64,000 bases of DNA, taken from contig BROI01000004.1 of NCBI GenBank assembly GCA_027923505.1, positions 620,001 through 684,000 on the forward strand, read 5' to 3'. Shown here in pieces: positions 1 to 9,689 of this stretch (its first letter is position 1; the number at the start of each line of letters is the position of its first letter). The DNA comes from Mayamaea pseudoterrestris (Eukaryota > Bacillariophyta > Bacillariophyceae > Sellaphorales > Sellaphoraceae). Below the pieces are notes generated by a model that saw nothing but the letters and a program-made list of their open reading frames with translations, had not been told where the DNA came from and ran no database searches. The position numbers and the translations under genes were made by a program.

Positions 1-680
1 GCATCATGTGACGACGAATCTTCTGGAGCAGTCGCTAGTTTCATGCTGATTGATTCAACGTGCGCTAGTCTTGCTGACGCATATTCAAGCTTCCAGTCCT
101 GTACTTGTTGCTTGGCTTGTTCCAATCTTGCTCCGACCGTTTCCAACGCGACATACTTTTGCTGCACTTGCACTTGCACCGTCTGCTGTAGACTTTCAAA
201 TTCCGCAATGGCTGCTTGACGCTTCTTGTAGCCTTGATCAAACGTTTCCTTGGCCTGTTGCTTTCGTTCCCGCTCGGCCGCCAGTAGCTCGGCGCAATTG
301 TCGACGCAAACGTTTGGGTACTCATCGGCGCCGTCGCAGCAATCGCAAATGCCGTCGTATAGTTTACTGACACTGATGCTTAGATGGGGTTGCTGCGGAC
401 AAGTATATAGTAGTGATGGCGCTGTTTGGTCATCTGTGGCAGCAGCATTGCGTCCGGGCCAATAGTCTATTCCAGCGCAGGCGTTGGTGCTTGGCTCGTC
501 GGCACCGTTCGTTGGACAGTCGCAAAAGTCGTCATTGATGCGATCGTCGGAAATACTTTGCATCTCCGTCGAGCCAAAGCCAATGGGGCATTGTAGAATT
601 GCTTGGATCGTCAATGTATTGATGAACGCAATTTGTATGCATAGTTGCAACTGCATTCGTACGTTCCAGCGTCGCATCAT
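1..680 (-). CDS. PRKCSH: Glucosidase II beta subunit, 3' partial at window edge
   Basis: Non-catalytic subunit of ER alpha-glucosidase II, which trims inner glucoses from N-glycans and helps quality control in the ER lumen. The frame opens at paired ATGs (680 and 677) and is still open at base 1, giving about 226 codons. Residues 9-30 are hydrophobic and look like a signal peptide. Two LDLa-like acidic Cys motifs follow: NDDFCDC near residue 50 and DGICDCCDGADEYPNVC near 109-125, the hallmark N-terminus of this family. After them comes a charged, Gln/Glu-rich coiled coil. The C-terminal MRH (mannose-6-phosphate receptor homology) domain would lie beyond the edge. No intron is seen in this part. 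Identification is firm from the paired Cys motifs. Confidence 0.88.
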   Translation of the reverse strand, partial: MMRRWNVRMQLQLCIQIAFINTLTIQAILQCPIGFGSTEMQSISDDRINDDFCDCPTNGADEPSTNACAGIDYWPGRNAAATDDQTAPSLLYTCPQQPHLSISVSKLYDGICDCCDGADEYPNVCVDNCAELLAAERERKQQAKETFDQGYKKRQAAIAEFESLQQTVQVQVQQKYVALETVGARLEQAKQQVQDWKLEYASARLAHVESISMKLATAPEDSSSHD

Positions 681-1067
681 TGTGTGAAAGTCGATTTGCT
701 TTGTTGAAACGCACAAATGATAAGCAAAGGCTTTGTGCCGAGACAATTTCAATCAACACTAGCAACCGTAAAGCTGCTTATTTCATGTACGTATAACACT
801 GATTGTCCCAGAAGAAGCTGCGCCAATACGACGGCTGAAAGATCTCATGGTCATCTTTCGACATGGTCGATCGGGCCTGCGAAACGTGTTCGAGTACCGG
901 TACGATGTCTGACGCATTGTTATTATTGCTCGCATGATCAGCTCATCCACAAGCAAGATACAACCTTTGCCAAAGACTACCGGTAGTATCGACTAACAAC
1001 CGTTCAAAGTGTAGCACAGAAATAAAATCTTTAAATATATGGAGAAAGACCACCGCTCGAGGTAACT
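681..1067. other. Intergenic stretch without a recognised gene
   Basis: 387 bp between the start of the glucosidase II beta gene and the stop of the metallo-beta-lactamase-fold gene, both on the minus strand. It must hold the promoter of the first and the 3' end of the second. I see only short unconvincing open frames and no RNA gene. Confidence 0.6.
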
Positions 1068-2432
1068 CTACTCATCATCCGGCGCACCCAAAATACCAAG
1101 TTGCTCATATATTTGCCCAATGCGATCATACTGGTCGACAATCTCATTCATGTAAGTCCTCCGTGTCTCCAAGTCATTTTGTAGAAAGAGTGGATTACCG
1201 CGCGATGGCAGTACAAACTTGAATCGATCAATATACTCGTCAATCAATTTCCGCGCCGACTCCATTTGCTTTTGCATGCCAGCCTTGCTCGTGGAAATGT
1301 AGCCCCGACAGTCGAGCGCCGGACCAGTGGAAGCGTCGCCCAGGTTTTCATCCACGCGGTCGTCCTCCACGGGAATGGTGAAACCCGATGCCACAATAAA
1401 TTGATGCGGAAACACGTACGAAACACTTCCGTACGTGTGACCAGGAGTGTATACGGCAATGACTTGCTTGCCTTGCTCCTTGCGTCGAATAGACTCAATG
1501 GTGTATTCGTCAGCCTGCGCCTTTAGTTCTTCCTCGCTCACGTTCGGAATGGCTTGCTTTCCATTCATGACTCGCTCCGTGGTTTCAAAGTCCCACTCAT
1601 TGTACGTGAGCGGCCGTCCCGTTTCGATAAAGGTCCCGTTTTCGAGCATGGCGAAGGGGCCGTATCCATCCAGCACTTGCGTCACGAACGGTCGACAGTC
1701 GCGCGGTGTGTCAAGTCGGTAGCTGACAGTGGTCATTCCTGGAAAGGCGCTCGTCCATGCGTTCAAGTCGGAACGACGTGCGACGAAAACGCCAGGCATG
1801 TCGTCGTAGTGTATATTGTCGCGACTGGTAATGAGTATGCTTTTCAGAGTGCCGGATGTTCCCATGAACTCCTTGATGCGACTGACGAGTTGCGGCGAGT
1901 AGGGAGGAACGTCAATCAAGACGTAGTCGACTTGTTCCGTGGGCGATGGCTTTGACGGTTTCCTCTTCGTTGTAGCTTTCGACGAATCATCAATTCTTTC
2001 AGTCACATTTGCTGGTGGAGTCGTGGCAATGAGGTAGCGTATTGGTTCAAAGGCTCCTCGGGCAATGGATGTGGTCAAGAGCGCAGCAACACCAGAGAGA
2101 CCCTCCATTGGCACGAGTTCCGCGGCGAAGCGCTCCCTTTGTGAATCATCAATCTGGTCACTGACGGAATAGCCACCGGGAGGAATGAACACGTTTCCGG
2201 AATTGTCATCTTCGTCCTCGTTTTCTATGGTAACAAAATCTTGTGGTTCGTCGGAACGTTTCGTGGTCGACAACGTGTTCCAATCCAATGTCAATGGTTG
2301 ATCGTCGTCATCTGCAGTTGCTGTACGAAGTGACCTGAGATTCAATGACCAACATTGATGAGATATTTGAAATCCTAGTCCAGAAACGTAAAGCAAACTC
2401 AGTGTGAGGTATTGTGCGGAGGAATGAATCAT
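1068..2432 (-). CDS. Metallo-beta-lactamase-fold protein with degenerate metal site, probably plastid- or ER-targeted
   Basis: 454 aa from ATG 2432. The frame can be extended to a GTG at 2627, but ATG 2432 puts a hydrophobic leader (residues 1-22, ending SGLGF) first, resembling a bipartite plastid presequence. The central part has the layout of an MBL fold: DYVLIDVPPY near residue 170, ITSRDNIHYDD where the HxHxDH metal motif normally sits, then YTPGHTYGSVSYVFP near residue 325 and a short LPSRGNP segment near the C-terminus. The metal-binding His residues are largely absent from the first motif, so catalysis is doubtful. The N-terminal 80 residues after the leader are acidic linker. Membership of the MBL superfamily is inferred from motif order; the biological role is unknown. 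Confidence 0.6.
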   Translation of the reverse strand: MIHSSAQYLTLSLLYVSGLGFQISHQCWSLNLRSLRTATADDDDQPLTLDWNTLSTTKRSDEPQDFVTIENEDEDDNSGNVFIPPGGYSVSDQIDDSQRERFAAELVPMEGLSGVAALLTTSIARGAFEPIRYLIATTPPANVTERIDDSSKATTKRKPSKPSPTEQVDYVLIDVPPYSPQLVSRIKEFMGTSGTLKSILITSRDNIHYDDMPGVFVARRSDLNAWTSAFPGMTTVSYRLDTPRDCRPFVTQVLDGYGPFAMLENGTFIETGRPLTYNEWDFETTERVMNGKQAIPNVSEEELKAQADEYTIESIRRKEQGKQVIAVYTPGHTYGSVSYVFPHQFIVASGFTIPVEDDRVDENLGDASTGPALDCRGYISTSKAGMQKQMESARKLIDEYIDRFKFVLPSRGNPLFLQNDLETRRTYMNEIVDQYDRIGQIYEQLGILGAPDDE

Positions 2433-2643
2433 GATGGTGGATGAGAGAGTGAATCCGATGCGACCATCTCGGTTGGTCGTCGCGACGGACATGAACGCGT
2501 TCCCATTCAGTACCGTTAAGACGAATCGACGGCCAGACGATGATGACGTCGCAGGTTGAACCCGCGACGCGTCCAAGATCACCGGTTCGGCGGGCAGCAT
2601 CAAAATCCATCCATTCTCCAAACACACACACTATAGATCCACC
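2433..2643. promoter_or_regulatory. Head-to-head promoter region, MBL-fold gene / mTERF gene
   Basis: The two divergent coding starts lie 211 bp apart, so both promoters must be here. A TGACGTC core (near 2542) resembles a bZIP/CRE-type site; in some diatoms TGACGT-type motifs mediate CO2/cAMP responses. Site function here is inference. Confidence 0.35.
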
Positions 2644-4944
2644 ATGAGGACGCTACAAGCAACAACGTTCATTTCCATTGTGACAACAGTCGCTAGTCTT
2701 TCCAATGAAGCCATTCCTCAGCGAAAAATAAAGCTGAATAGCAAGGATCCAAATGGCCGAAGGCAGCAGCAAGGAGGCGAACAAGGTGCGTCCACTCACT
2801 GCTCGGATTGCTTCGTTTGCAAAGGCCAAAAATAGCCTCATTATCTCATTCATGTTCCATTTCTCTACCTACTAACAGATTTGACAGCAGCAACAACTGT
2901 ACTACGCGATTCCTTGGCAATCGCGACGCGAAAACTGAAACGACAGCGAACTAATGTCATTCGTGCGCCGTTGGTGGACTCGCAGTTGCTTCGATTCGTT
3001 GGCGCGCAAAAAGGACGACTGCAGGAAACTGCAGCAGCCATGTCACAACAAATTGTAGAAACGGAAGCGATAATGATGCAGCAATTACCTTCTTCGCGAC
3101 GAGGTGTAACTTTGGAAAGTGACGATGAGTCGGATTCACAAAATGCCAATGAAATGTCCGAGTCATTTGCCTCCGCCGTAGCTACTCAGCAATCATCACT
3201 GCCACTCGACGACAAACTACAGCAAAGCGAGTCTTCATTCGGGCAGTTCAACTGCCATCGCGTGGCGCTCGTGCTACAGAATCATGGAGCAGATGCAGCA
3301 TTGGCGCTCGAGGTTGGTGAGCGCGTACAGGCGCACGCCTTGTCGAGAACGACTCGACGAAGGATTCGGGCGTTTCTGAAGGAACGAGATATCGTTTGGC
3401 GGTCTTCCATGGTTTCAACTGTAGACGAATCACCATCTGCCACTTTACCTCAACTCCAGCAAGAGTTGGAGAATCGAATACTGGACCGCATCTCGCGTCC
3501 GAATACTAATGCTTATCTCGAGAGCTTGAAGCCACCGAGCGATAATAATAACAAGGCGACAATCCGCGTTCACAGCTTCAAGGAGACTGTCGATTTAATG
3601 CTTGGTCGTGGCTTGACGATCAAGGATGTTTGTGAGATTCTCATGCATTCGCCTGGCATTGCGCTGATGCGCCCCTACGTTTTGGACAGCGACGAAGGCG
3701 CCGGCGAAACACTTCAGGAAACACTAGACCGAGTACTTTATTTGTTGCTGCAAACCCTGTCTCTTCGCAAATATGATGCTCGCAAGGTTCTGCGTGTGAC
3801 GCCATCATTGCTGACAATGCGAGGATCCAAGCAGGCGGAGCAATTGATATTGGTCATGTCGCAATCACTAGGAGTGTCAACTAATTCACTTGCTCGTGAT
3901 AAGAATGCGTTGAGCATTTTGCTATCGAGAACTCCGGCAGCCATGTTTCGCTTCATTGCATTTCTGAGCAGCGACGTGGTCCGTATGCCCATGGACAAGA
4001 TTGGTCCACTGATACGTCGGGACGAATGTCAATGCGTTCTAGACAAGGTAGCTCCAGTCACAGAAGTCATTATGGAACAAAGTTTGGAGCAAGATCCCTG
4101 CGTCATTTCGGCACTGTGGGACCGTCGTCGAGCAAGCCAGGCTCGGCGGGAACGCATCAACGAAATTTACAAAACAATGTCCAAGACAGCTATAACATTG
4201 CGCGACGAAATTGGCACGGATGACCTTGGCAGAGTCATTGCGGCGTATCCAGGCGTCTTATTGCTCGACGCCGAGACCGAGATATTACCAGCTGCCGACT
4301 ATCTCATGAAGCGGCTCGGTATTTGGGAAGACGATCTGCCTCGTGTGCTGCAGTCCTTCCCGGCGCTCCTGGGCCTTGGCATGGATCGTATGCGCGCCGT
4401 ACCTGATTATCTCCTGTCACTCGAGGTTAGCGAAGAGAATTTGGGGAACATTCTCCGCTCCTTCCCAGCCCTGTTGACTCTGAGTATTGAAAAGGATATG
4501 GAGCCAGTTGTTGCATTTTTGCGCAGCACGGTTGGCATTTCTAACATTGGCCGTTTTGTCACTCGATTGCCTCCGGTACTTGGATATTCCGTGGAACGCG
4601 AGTTGCAACCGAAATGGGACTTTTTGTTAAAGGTTGCAGTCGATGCTGCCTTTGAAGCCTCGAGATTCCCGGCCTACTTTTCGTATCCGCTTGAGCGAGT
4701 CATCAAGACCCGGTATGCATACTTGGCGCAAGTGAAGAAACTTCCACCTTCCATATTGCCACTTGATAGCGTTTTGCGCTACGGGGACAAGGATTTCGCC
4801 GTCAAGGTTGCCCGCGACCAAGACGGAGGCAAGGCTTTCCGAACATTTTGTGATGAGCGACGACGCGTCAACCCGAACAAGAACAAACAGCCTGCCAAAA
4901 AGCCGTTGAGGTTACCAGAGTCAAAAGCTGACAGAAATGCATGA
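2644..4944 (+). CDS. mTERF-family organelle transcription termination/regulation factor
   Basis: Two exons, join(2644..2785, 2879..4944), 735 aa. The 93-bp intron begins GTGCGT and ends CTAACAG, and the phase matches (G|AT TTG ACA). mTERF proteins bind organelle nucleic acid through stacked three-helix repeats and affect transcription, splicing or translation. The C-terminal half shows repeated mTERF motifs with the typical proline: HSPGIALMRPYV, RVLQSFPALLGLG, NILRSFPALLTLS, TRLPPVLGYSVE, SRFPAYFSYPLE. Exon 1 encodes a hydrophobic leader (MRTLQATTFISIVTTVASLS), suggesting a secretory/plastid presequence rather than a plain mitochondrial one. The N-terminal 150 residues are low-complexity linker. 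Tail-to-tail with the SET gene 44 bp downstream. Target organelle is inferred. Confidence 0.82.
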
Positions 4945-4988
4945 ACATAGATTGCTGCTACGGTAGTGTTATTAGACAATTTTACATT

Positions 4989-6764
4989 TTACATCTTTTG
5001 CCGCTTGCTGACACTGGATTCCTCCAGTCCAAAGTATGTGTCTTGACAGTCGTCGTCGTCGTCGTCTAGACTGGCCAGAACCTTCATGACTTCCTTTCGA
5101 AGAGCATCCAACGTGATTTTTTCTTCAATTCGTACGGCAAGCGCATACTGCAACCTTAATTGGCTCTGACTGCGCTCGTTGCTACCGGTAGATACTAGTT
5201 GTAGTTCCCTCAAGAGCTTGAAATCGTCGTCATAGTCGCCTCCCTTATATGTAATGTTGGTGTACGACGTTTGCCTTTCGTGAATGACGCGCAGCATGGT
5301 GGCGCACACTAGTTTCCCCAAAAAGTAATCCTCCAAAACACTTTTATCGAGCAACGAATCTTTGACTTCATCAGCGGCGCCGGCGGGTAGAAAGGGCAGA
5401 CACGTTAGTGTGACTAGATCGTCGCTCCAAAGTGTATCGGGATTGCAAGGATCGTATTGAATCACTATATAGTCATCATCATCATCATCACTACCAACGT
5501 CTGCAATAGCATGTTCCTCGTCAACAGTTACTTCCCACGTTTCGTCTGGCAGTTGTTGCGCCTTTATGGCAGCCGCCAGTCGCATTGGAACGTTGGACGC
5601 AATGACACTCCGGCACGCGTCAAGAACTGCTCGCTTGGAGAGGAGCATGGAGCTCATGGTTGTTGTTATTGGCAATGTTGCATTGCAATCATATTCGCAA
5701 GCCTGCTGGATGCGCTCGTCACTGACAAAGCCGTAGGTGGATAGTGTTTCGGCGGCCGTCATTTCGCCACGCGTCGACGCGTACGAGTGCAGTAGTTGCG
5801 TGTTGGCCAAAATGTCGCGCTCCGCCACCATGACGAGCGATCCATCGGCCTGCATGCGAATGGTGGTGTGAATGTCTGACGGAGAACTTGCATGGTTCAA
5901 TAGATCCATGACGGGAAGAAAGGTGGGGCCGTTGTCGTCGTCGTCGTCATGACTGCTGCTATCTGCAATTGCACCTGTACTCACTCCTGCTGCATCATTT
6001 TGCGTTTTCACCAAGTGAAAGCAACGCGTCCGGATTGCCTGACATGCTTTGGAGAATCGCTCATACTCGCTGTCACTGACTACAGACGCAAGAGGCACCA
6101 CGACGCCAACGTGTTCCAAGTAGGGACGGATTTGCGTCAGATATCGCTGCTGGATCACTTCATCTTGGTTGTCGTATGCATCGTGCTGCATTATGATAAT
6201 ACTTGTTCCCGCCAAGTATTGACGTTTCTCGTCTTTGGTCCACTGCCAAAGCGTTTCGTAGCTGACGGGAAGGCTGTCCAAGTAGGGTTTCCAATTCAAC
6301 AGTTGCGCGCTCAAAGCAACGTTTTCCTGCTGCTGCTGCTCGGCCTGATAGTAGGCGGCCAAGCATTTGAGCCACGATGACACCTGCTTGATTGATTCAC
6401 CATCGTTATCATCCTTGACTACATAATTACCTGGCAAATGTTTTCCCGACAAGACGAGCGACGGCGACAAACGAATCAAGAGCTCATTCCACGAAATGTC
6501 GGAACGAGCAAAGACTCCGCGGTGGTTTTCATTGCCGTCAATGGCTTGCAGCGCTAGCTGCGGGTGGACGAATCCTCCATGTTCGTGCACCCAGTCGACG
6601 AGGGTTTGCCATGTTTGCTGCATTTGTGTTCTTGCAGTAAGCTTCTTCTGCGGTTTGCATGGTGGATGACGAAAAAGAAAATCCATCACCAGTGCGACAT
6701 GAGAGGCCATCACCAGTGCGATATGTGACACTGGAGACGAGACCACGAATTTGCTTTCCACCAT
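4989..6764 (-). CDS. SET-domain protein methyltransferase, Rubisco LSMT/SETD3-like
   Basis: 591 aa from ATG 6764; ATG 6623 would give a protein starting just before the conserved domain, so the start is uncertain. The class has a SET domain split by an insert, followed by an LSMT substrate-binding region, and methylates lysine or histidine of non-histone proteins. Visible: WVHEHGGFVHPQLAL (residues 58-72) as the N-SET start, GVFARSDI, NWKPYLDSLP (157-166), then the core FLPVMDLLNHASSP with the N-H pair at 290-291, and LLHSYAS at 324-330 in place of the usual SYG. Poly-Asp runs interrupt the SET insert and the C-terminal region. The first 45 residues contain an internal duplication (SPVSHIALVMASHVALVM). 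Confidence 0.78.
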   Translation of the reverse strand: MVESKFVVSSPVSHIALVMASHVALVMDFLFRHPPCKPQKKLTARTQMQQTWQTLVDWVHEHGGFVHPQLALQAIDGNENHRGVFARSDISWNELLIRLSPSLVLSGKHLPGNYVVKDDNDGESIKQVSSWLKCLAAYYQAEQQQQENVALSAQLLNWKPYLDSLPVSYETLWQWTKDEKRQYLAGTSIIIMQHDAYDNQDEVIQQRYLTQIRPYLEHVGVVVPLASVVSDSEYERFSKACQAIRTRCFHLVKTQNDAAGVSTGAIADSSSHDDDDDNGPTFLPVMDLLNHASSPSDIHTTIRMQADGSLVMVAERDILANTQLLHSYASTRGEMTAAETLSTYGFVSDERIQQACEYDCNATLPITTTMSSMLLSKRAVLDACRSVIASNVPMRLAAAIKAQQLPDETWEVTVDEEHAIADVGSDDDDDDYIVIQYDPCNPDTLWSDDLVTLTCLPFLPAGAADEVKDSLLDKSVLEDYFLGKLVCATMLRVIHERQTSYTNITYKGGDYDDDFKLLRELQLVSTGSNERSQSQLRLQYALAVRIEEKITLDALRKEVMKVLASLDDDDDDCQDTYFGLEESSVSKRQKM

Positions 6765-6839
6765 GGTTCATTCATAACGGCTGCTACGAGTGTCTCCAAC
6801 AAACTATTTTGACAACAACTGAATTAACTGTCAGTCATA
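6765..6839. promoter_or_regulatory. Very short head-to-head promoter, SET gene / IBA57
   Basis: Only 75 bp separate the two divergent ATGs if the upstream SET start is used. An in-frame TAA at 6825-6827 fixes the IBA57 start unless an upstream exon exists. Confidence 0.45.
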
Positions 6840-8372
6840 ATGTCAGGCTCCTTTGGCCGCCTCTGGGGAAAGGGACACGAAACGCTCACGTCGCGACGGA
6901 TCCTTTCCGTCTCGGGCGCCGGTGCCACTACCTTCTTGCAGGGCCTCGTGCCGAGCGACTTGCTGTCGAGTCCAAATGCGCCCGCACCGCAACCACAAAA
7001 CAATAATAATGAATCGAATGAGCAAAAAAAGAAACATAGTGACTCGTCTCAAGCGAATGTACAAAATGGGGACAACAATCATACTGTGTCATTCAACCCA
7101 AACTTGAGATCCACCTGCTTTTTGGATCACAAGGGCCGCATTGTCACGGACTCGCTCCTGTGGAAAATACACGAGCAAAACTATCTCATTGACTGTCCGG
7201 AATCAACGGCAGATACGCTCTTGCAGCATTTGAAGCAGTATACGTTGCGACGCAGCAAGGTGCAAATCAAAGATGTTTCCAATCAAGCGTCGTCGCATTT
7301 GATATACGGCACGCTGCAGGCAGATGGAGCGCCGCCCGGATATGTGAGCGGCATCGATCCGCGGCATCCCAGTTTGGGAGTCCGCGTCTTGCGAGTGCCA
7401 GAGGAATCGTTGCAACATAGTACTGACACTTCAGCAGCAGGAGACGCAACAGCATCAGCCATCACGCCTCGCTTTGAAGACTTGATGGCCAACAATGCAC
7501 TCTTTCCACACTCACCGGGCAACTACGACTTGGTGCGTCGCCTCGCGGGCGTCGCCGAGGGCGACGAAGTTACGGCCAAGGTGGCCCTGGAAGCCAACCA
7601 AGAGTTTTTACATGCCGTCAGTTTCACCAAGGGCTGCTATTTGGGGCAGGAACTAACGGCGCGGGTCCATTTTACTGGTGTCCTGCGCAAGCGGATAGTG
7701 CCGCTGCTACTAATGGACACGCACATGGAGGTTCCCCGCGCCTGGAGTTTGGCGAGTAGCTTGCAGGAGGGTAGAGCGACCCAAAAGTTTAGTCGGCGCG
7801 AGTTGCAGTTGCTGCCGAGCCGGTTGCCGCGACTTTCCGTATACGCGGCGGCGAACTTGGTGGCCGTCATGACGGGAGCCATTGCACCTGACGTGGAGTC
7901 GTTGGACGAGGCGGCCAAGCAGGAACTGGAAATGGTGTACGCCAACTCCAACTTGTTGCTGCAAGAAATAGAAACGAGTTGCAAGCGAGGCGCCAAGATT
8001 GTCAATGTGGCGGATGGCAAGTCCATTGGTCAAATTGTTGCAGAACCTGTCAAGGGAACCAACGTTGTCTTGGCGCTCATGCGGCTCGAGCAGCTTGGCT
8101 TGCTGGCCGGAGGAGTCTGGTCCAAGCTCAACAAGGTTCGCATTGGTGACAATGCCACAGAGTTTCGCTACTTGCCGTATTTGCCACTATGGTTTCCTGA
8201 CCTTGATCCACAGACTGGCAAAGCCAAGGATGTGACGGATGACGGTGAAGACGATCCAGAAGCCCGGCCAGAGACGGGAGGGTTGTTTAGTGGAATAAAA
8301 ATGCCACGAGTCGTTTTTGAAGAGACGCCACTTTCCGATGCTGAAATTTCCGACAAGTTCAAGGATGCCTAA
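6840..8372 (+). CDS. IBA57: IBA57/CAF17-type Fe-S cluster assembly factor (YgfZ/GcvT fold)
   Basis: 510 aa, single exon, with an in-frame stop 15 bp upstream of the ATG. IBA57 acts with ISCA proteins late in mitochondrial [4Fe-4S] assembly using a folate-binding GcvT-like fold. Seen: RRILSVSGAGATTFLQGLV (residues 19-37), FLDHKGRIVTDSLLW (94-108), and the diagnostic KGCYLGQELTARVHFTG starting at 264. Two low-complexity inserts enlarge it beyond the usual size: an Asn/Lys-rich stretch at about 50-85 and one at 190-210. No obvious N-terminal targeting peptide precedes the domain, which is odd for an organelle protein; an undetected upstream exon is possible. The C-terminus carries an acidic extension. 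Confidence 0.85.
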   Translation: MSGSFGRLWGKGHETLTSRRILSVSGAGATTFLQGLVPSDLLSSPNAPAPQPQNNNNESNEQKKKHSDSSQANVQNGDNNHTVSFNPNLRSTCFLDHKGRIVTDSLLWKIHEQNYLIDCPESTADTLLQHLKQYTLRRSKVQIKDVSNQASSHLIYGTLQADGAPPGYVSGIDPRHPSLGVRVLRVPEESLQHSTDTSAAGDATASAITPRFEDLMANNALFPHSPGNYDLVRRLAGVAEGDEVTAKVALEANQEFLHAVSFTKGCYLGQELTARVHFTGVLRKRIVPLLLMDTHMEVPRAWSLASSLQEGRATQKFSRRELQLLPSRLPRLSVYAAANLVAVMTGAIAPDVESLDEAAKQELEMVYANSNLLLQEIETSCKRGAKIVNVADGKSIGQIVAEPVKGTNVVLALMRLEQLGLLAGGVWSKLNKVRIGDNATEFRYLPYLPLWFPDLDPQTGKAKDVTDDGEDDPEARPETGGLFSGIKMPRVVFEETPLSDAEISDKFKDA

Positions 8373-8623
8373 TGTTCCTAGGATGTCAATATGCTATTCT
8401 CTAACTTAACATTTAAATAACTACAATATAAGGTACAGTAGCTGGTCAGCTACAAAAGTCATCTCGCACGAATACTTGAAATAGCAGCATTGTCGTAGCG
8501 TCACAAAACGGCATCGTAGCGGTACTGATCGCGTGTCCACGAAAGCCAACAAAATAATAATCGCATCGAACTTGGCCATCACAATAAATTGACTCACTTT
8601 TGACTGCAATAACCAAGACGGCC

Positions 8624-9667
8624 ATGAGAATACAATTGCAAGTATTGCTGCTCTGCAGCTTTATGACAGAAATATGCGCCTTTTGTATATCGAGTCTGCA
8701 GACAGCAAGGCGATGCGGAACATGCATTTCGGCGTCGACTCGCGACGAGAATGACACCAATGAGCTTGCCTCCGCAGCAGCGGCCATTGAAGACGATTTC
8801 GACATTGATTTCGACGACGATGAAGAAGATTTGGATGAAGATTTTGACGAGGACGACGATGATGACGAGGACGACCAATCTGCCTCTTCCTCGACAAAGG
8901 CATCGTCGCGCTGGAACAACTTGAATCCGCGAATCAAGGCCCACGTGATTCGACAAGGCCAGGAGCGCGCCATTCGCAACAAGGCTAAAACTGAAGGACC
9001 CTTGGTGAAGAAGCGACGCATGATGATGTACATGCGCGAAAAGCAACGAGAAAAGTCACGCGACTCGCGCGTCAAGCGGCCGCTACCCTTTGTCAATCGA
9101 ACGGCCTTGGCATCGCTCGAGCCACTGCAGGAATTGTCGGGCGTTGTCATTTCGCTGACACCCTTTGGTGCCTACGTTGACGTTGGTACCGAGTGCGACG
9201 GTTTGTTGCATGTTTCGCAACTGAGTCGCGAAACCTTTGTGCAGCACCCCAAGCAATTCCTGACGCCAGGCGACAAGGTGACGGTTCGAGTGCGAAGCTT
9301 GAACGTGGAGCGTAAAAAGCTGCACCTTACCATGCTGCCCAAAGAGTTGGTGCAAGCCGAGCAGGCAGATACCGTGGAGGATCGTATCCCGCTGGAGGAG
9401 ATTTTGGTGGATGATGAACTATGGGGACAGCTCAAACGAGTGACTGACTTTGGTGCCTACGTTGAAGTTGGCGCCGTTGTTGATGGCTTTTTGCACTTTA
9501 TGGATCATCCAAGTTGGGATAATGGCGGTCGGCCTAGTGATTTTATGGCGAGGGGTGATCGAGTCAGAGTATGGGTGAGCGACGTGGATTTGGAGCAGGG
9601 ACGCATCAAGCTGACGGCATTACGGCCCTCGCACTTGCCTGGACCAAGGCGAGAGATTGCTTTCTAG
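8624..9667 (+). CDS. Plastid-targeted protein with two S1 RNA-binding domains
   Basis: 347 aa from ATG 8624; the frame extends only to a TTG upstream. MRIQLQVLLLCSFMTEICAF is a signal peptide ending in an ASAF-like cleavage motif (CAF), so import into the complex plastid is predicted. A long Asp/Glu tract occupies residues 55-85 and a basic stretch residues 110-155. S1 domain 1 (about 169-236) has GVVISLTPFGAYVDVG and DGLLHVSQLS; S1 domain 2 (about 267-331) has GQLKRVTDFGAYVEVG and DGFLHF. Tandem S1 domains bind single-stranded RNA, as in ribosomal protein S1 and plastid translation or transcript-stability factors. The specific partner is not evident. Its 5' region is a 251-bp gap after IBA57. 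Confidence 0.8.
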   Translation: MRIQLQVLLLCSFMTEICAFCISSLQTARRCGTCISASTRDENDTNELASAAAAIEDDFDIDFDDDEEDLDEDFDEDDDDDEDDQSASSSTKASSRWNNLNPRIKAHVIRQGQERAIRNKAKTEGPLVKKRRMMMYMREKQREKSRDSRVKRPLPFVNRTALASLEPLQELSGVVISLTPFGAYVDVGTECDGLLHVSQLSRETFVQHPKQFLTPGDKVTVRVRSLNVERKKLHLTMLPKELVQAEQADTVEDRIPLEEILVDDELWGQLKRVTDFGAYVEVGAVVDGFLHFMDHPSWDNGGRPSDFMARGDRVRVWVSDVDLEQGRIKLTALRPSHLPGPRREIAF

Positions 9668-9689
9668 AGCAGTAGCTATATACATATAA

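Noticed and set aside
840-900. Sequence with a B-box-like GTTCGAGTACC, considered as a tRNA gene
   Set aside because: No matching A box, acceptor stem or anticodon loop could be folded around it.
8446-9150. 234-codon Ser-rich frame opposite the S1-domain gene
   Set aside because: The Ser runs mirror the GAC/GAT acidic codons of the plus-strand gene; no start or family support.
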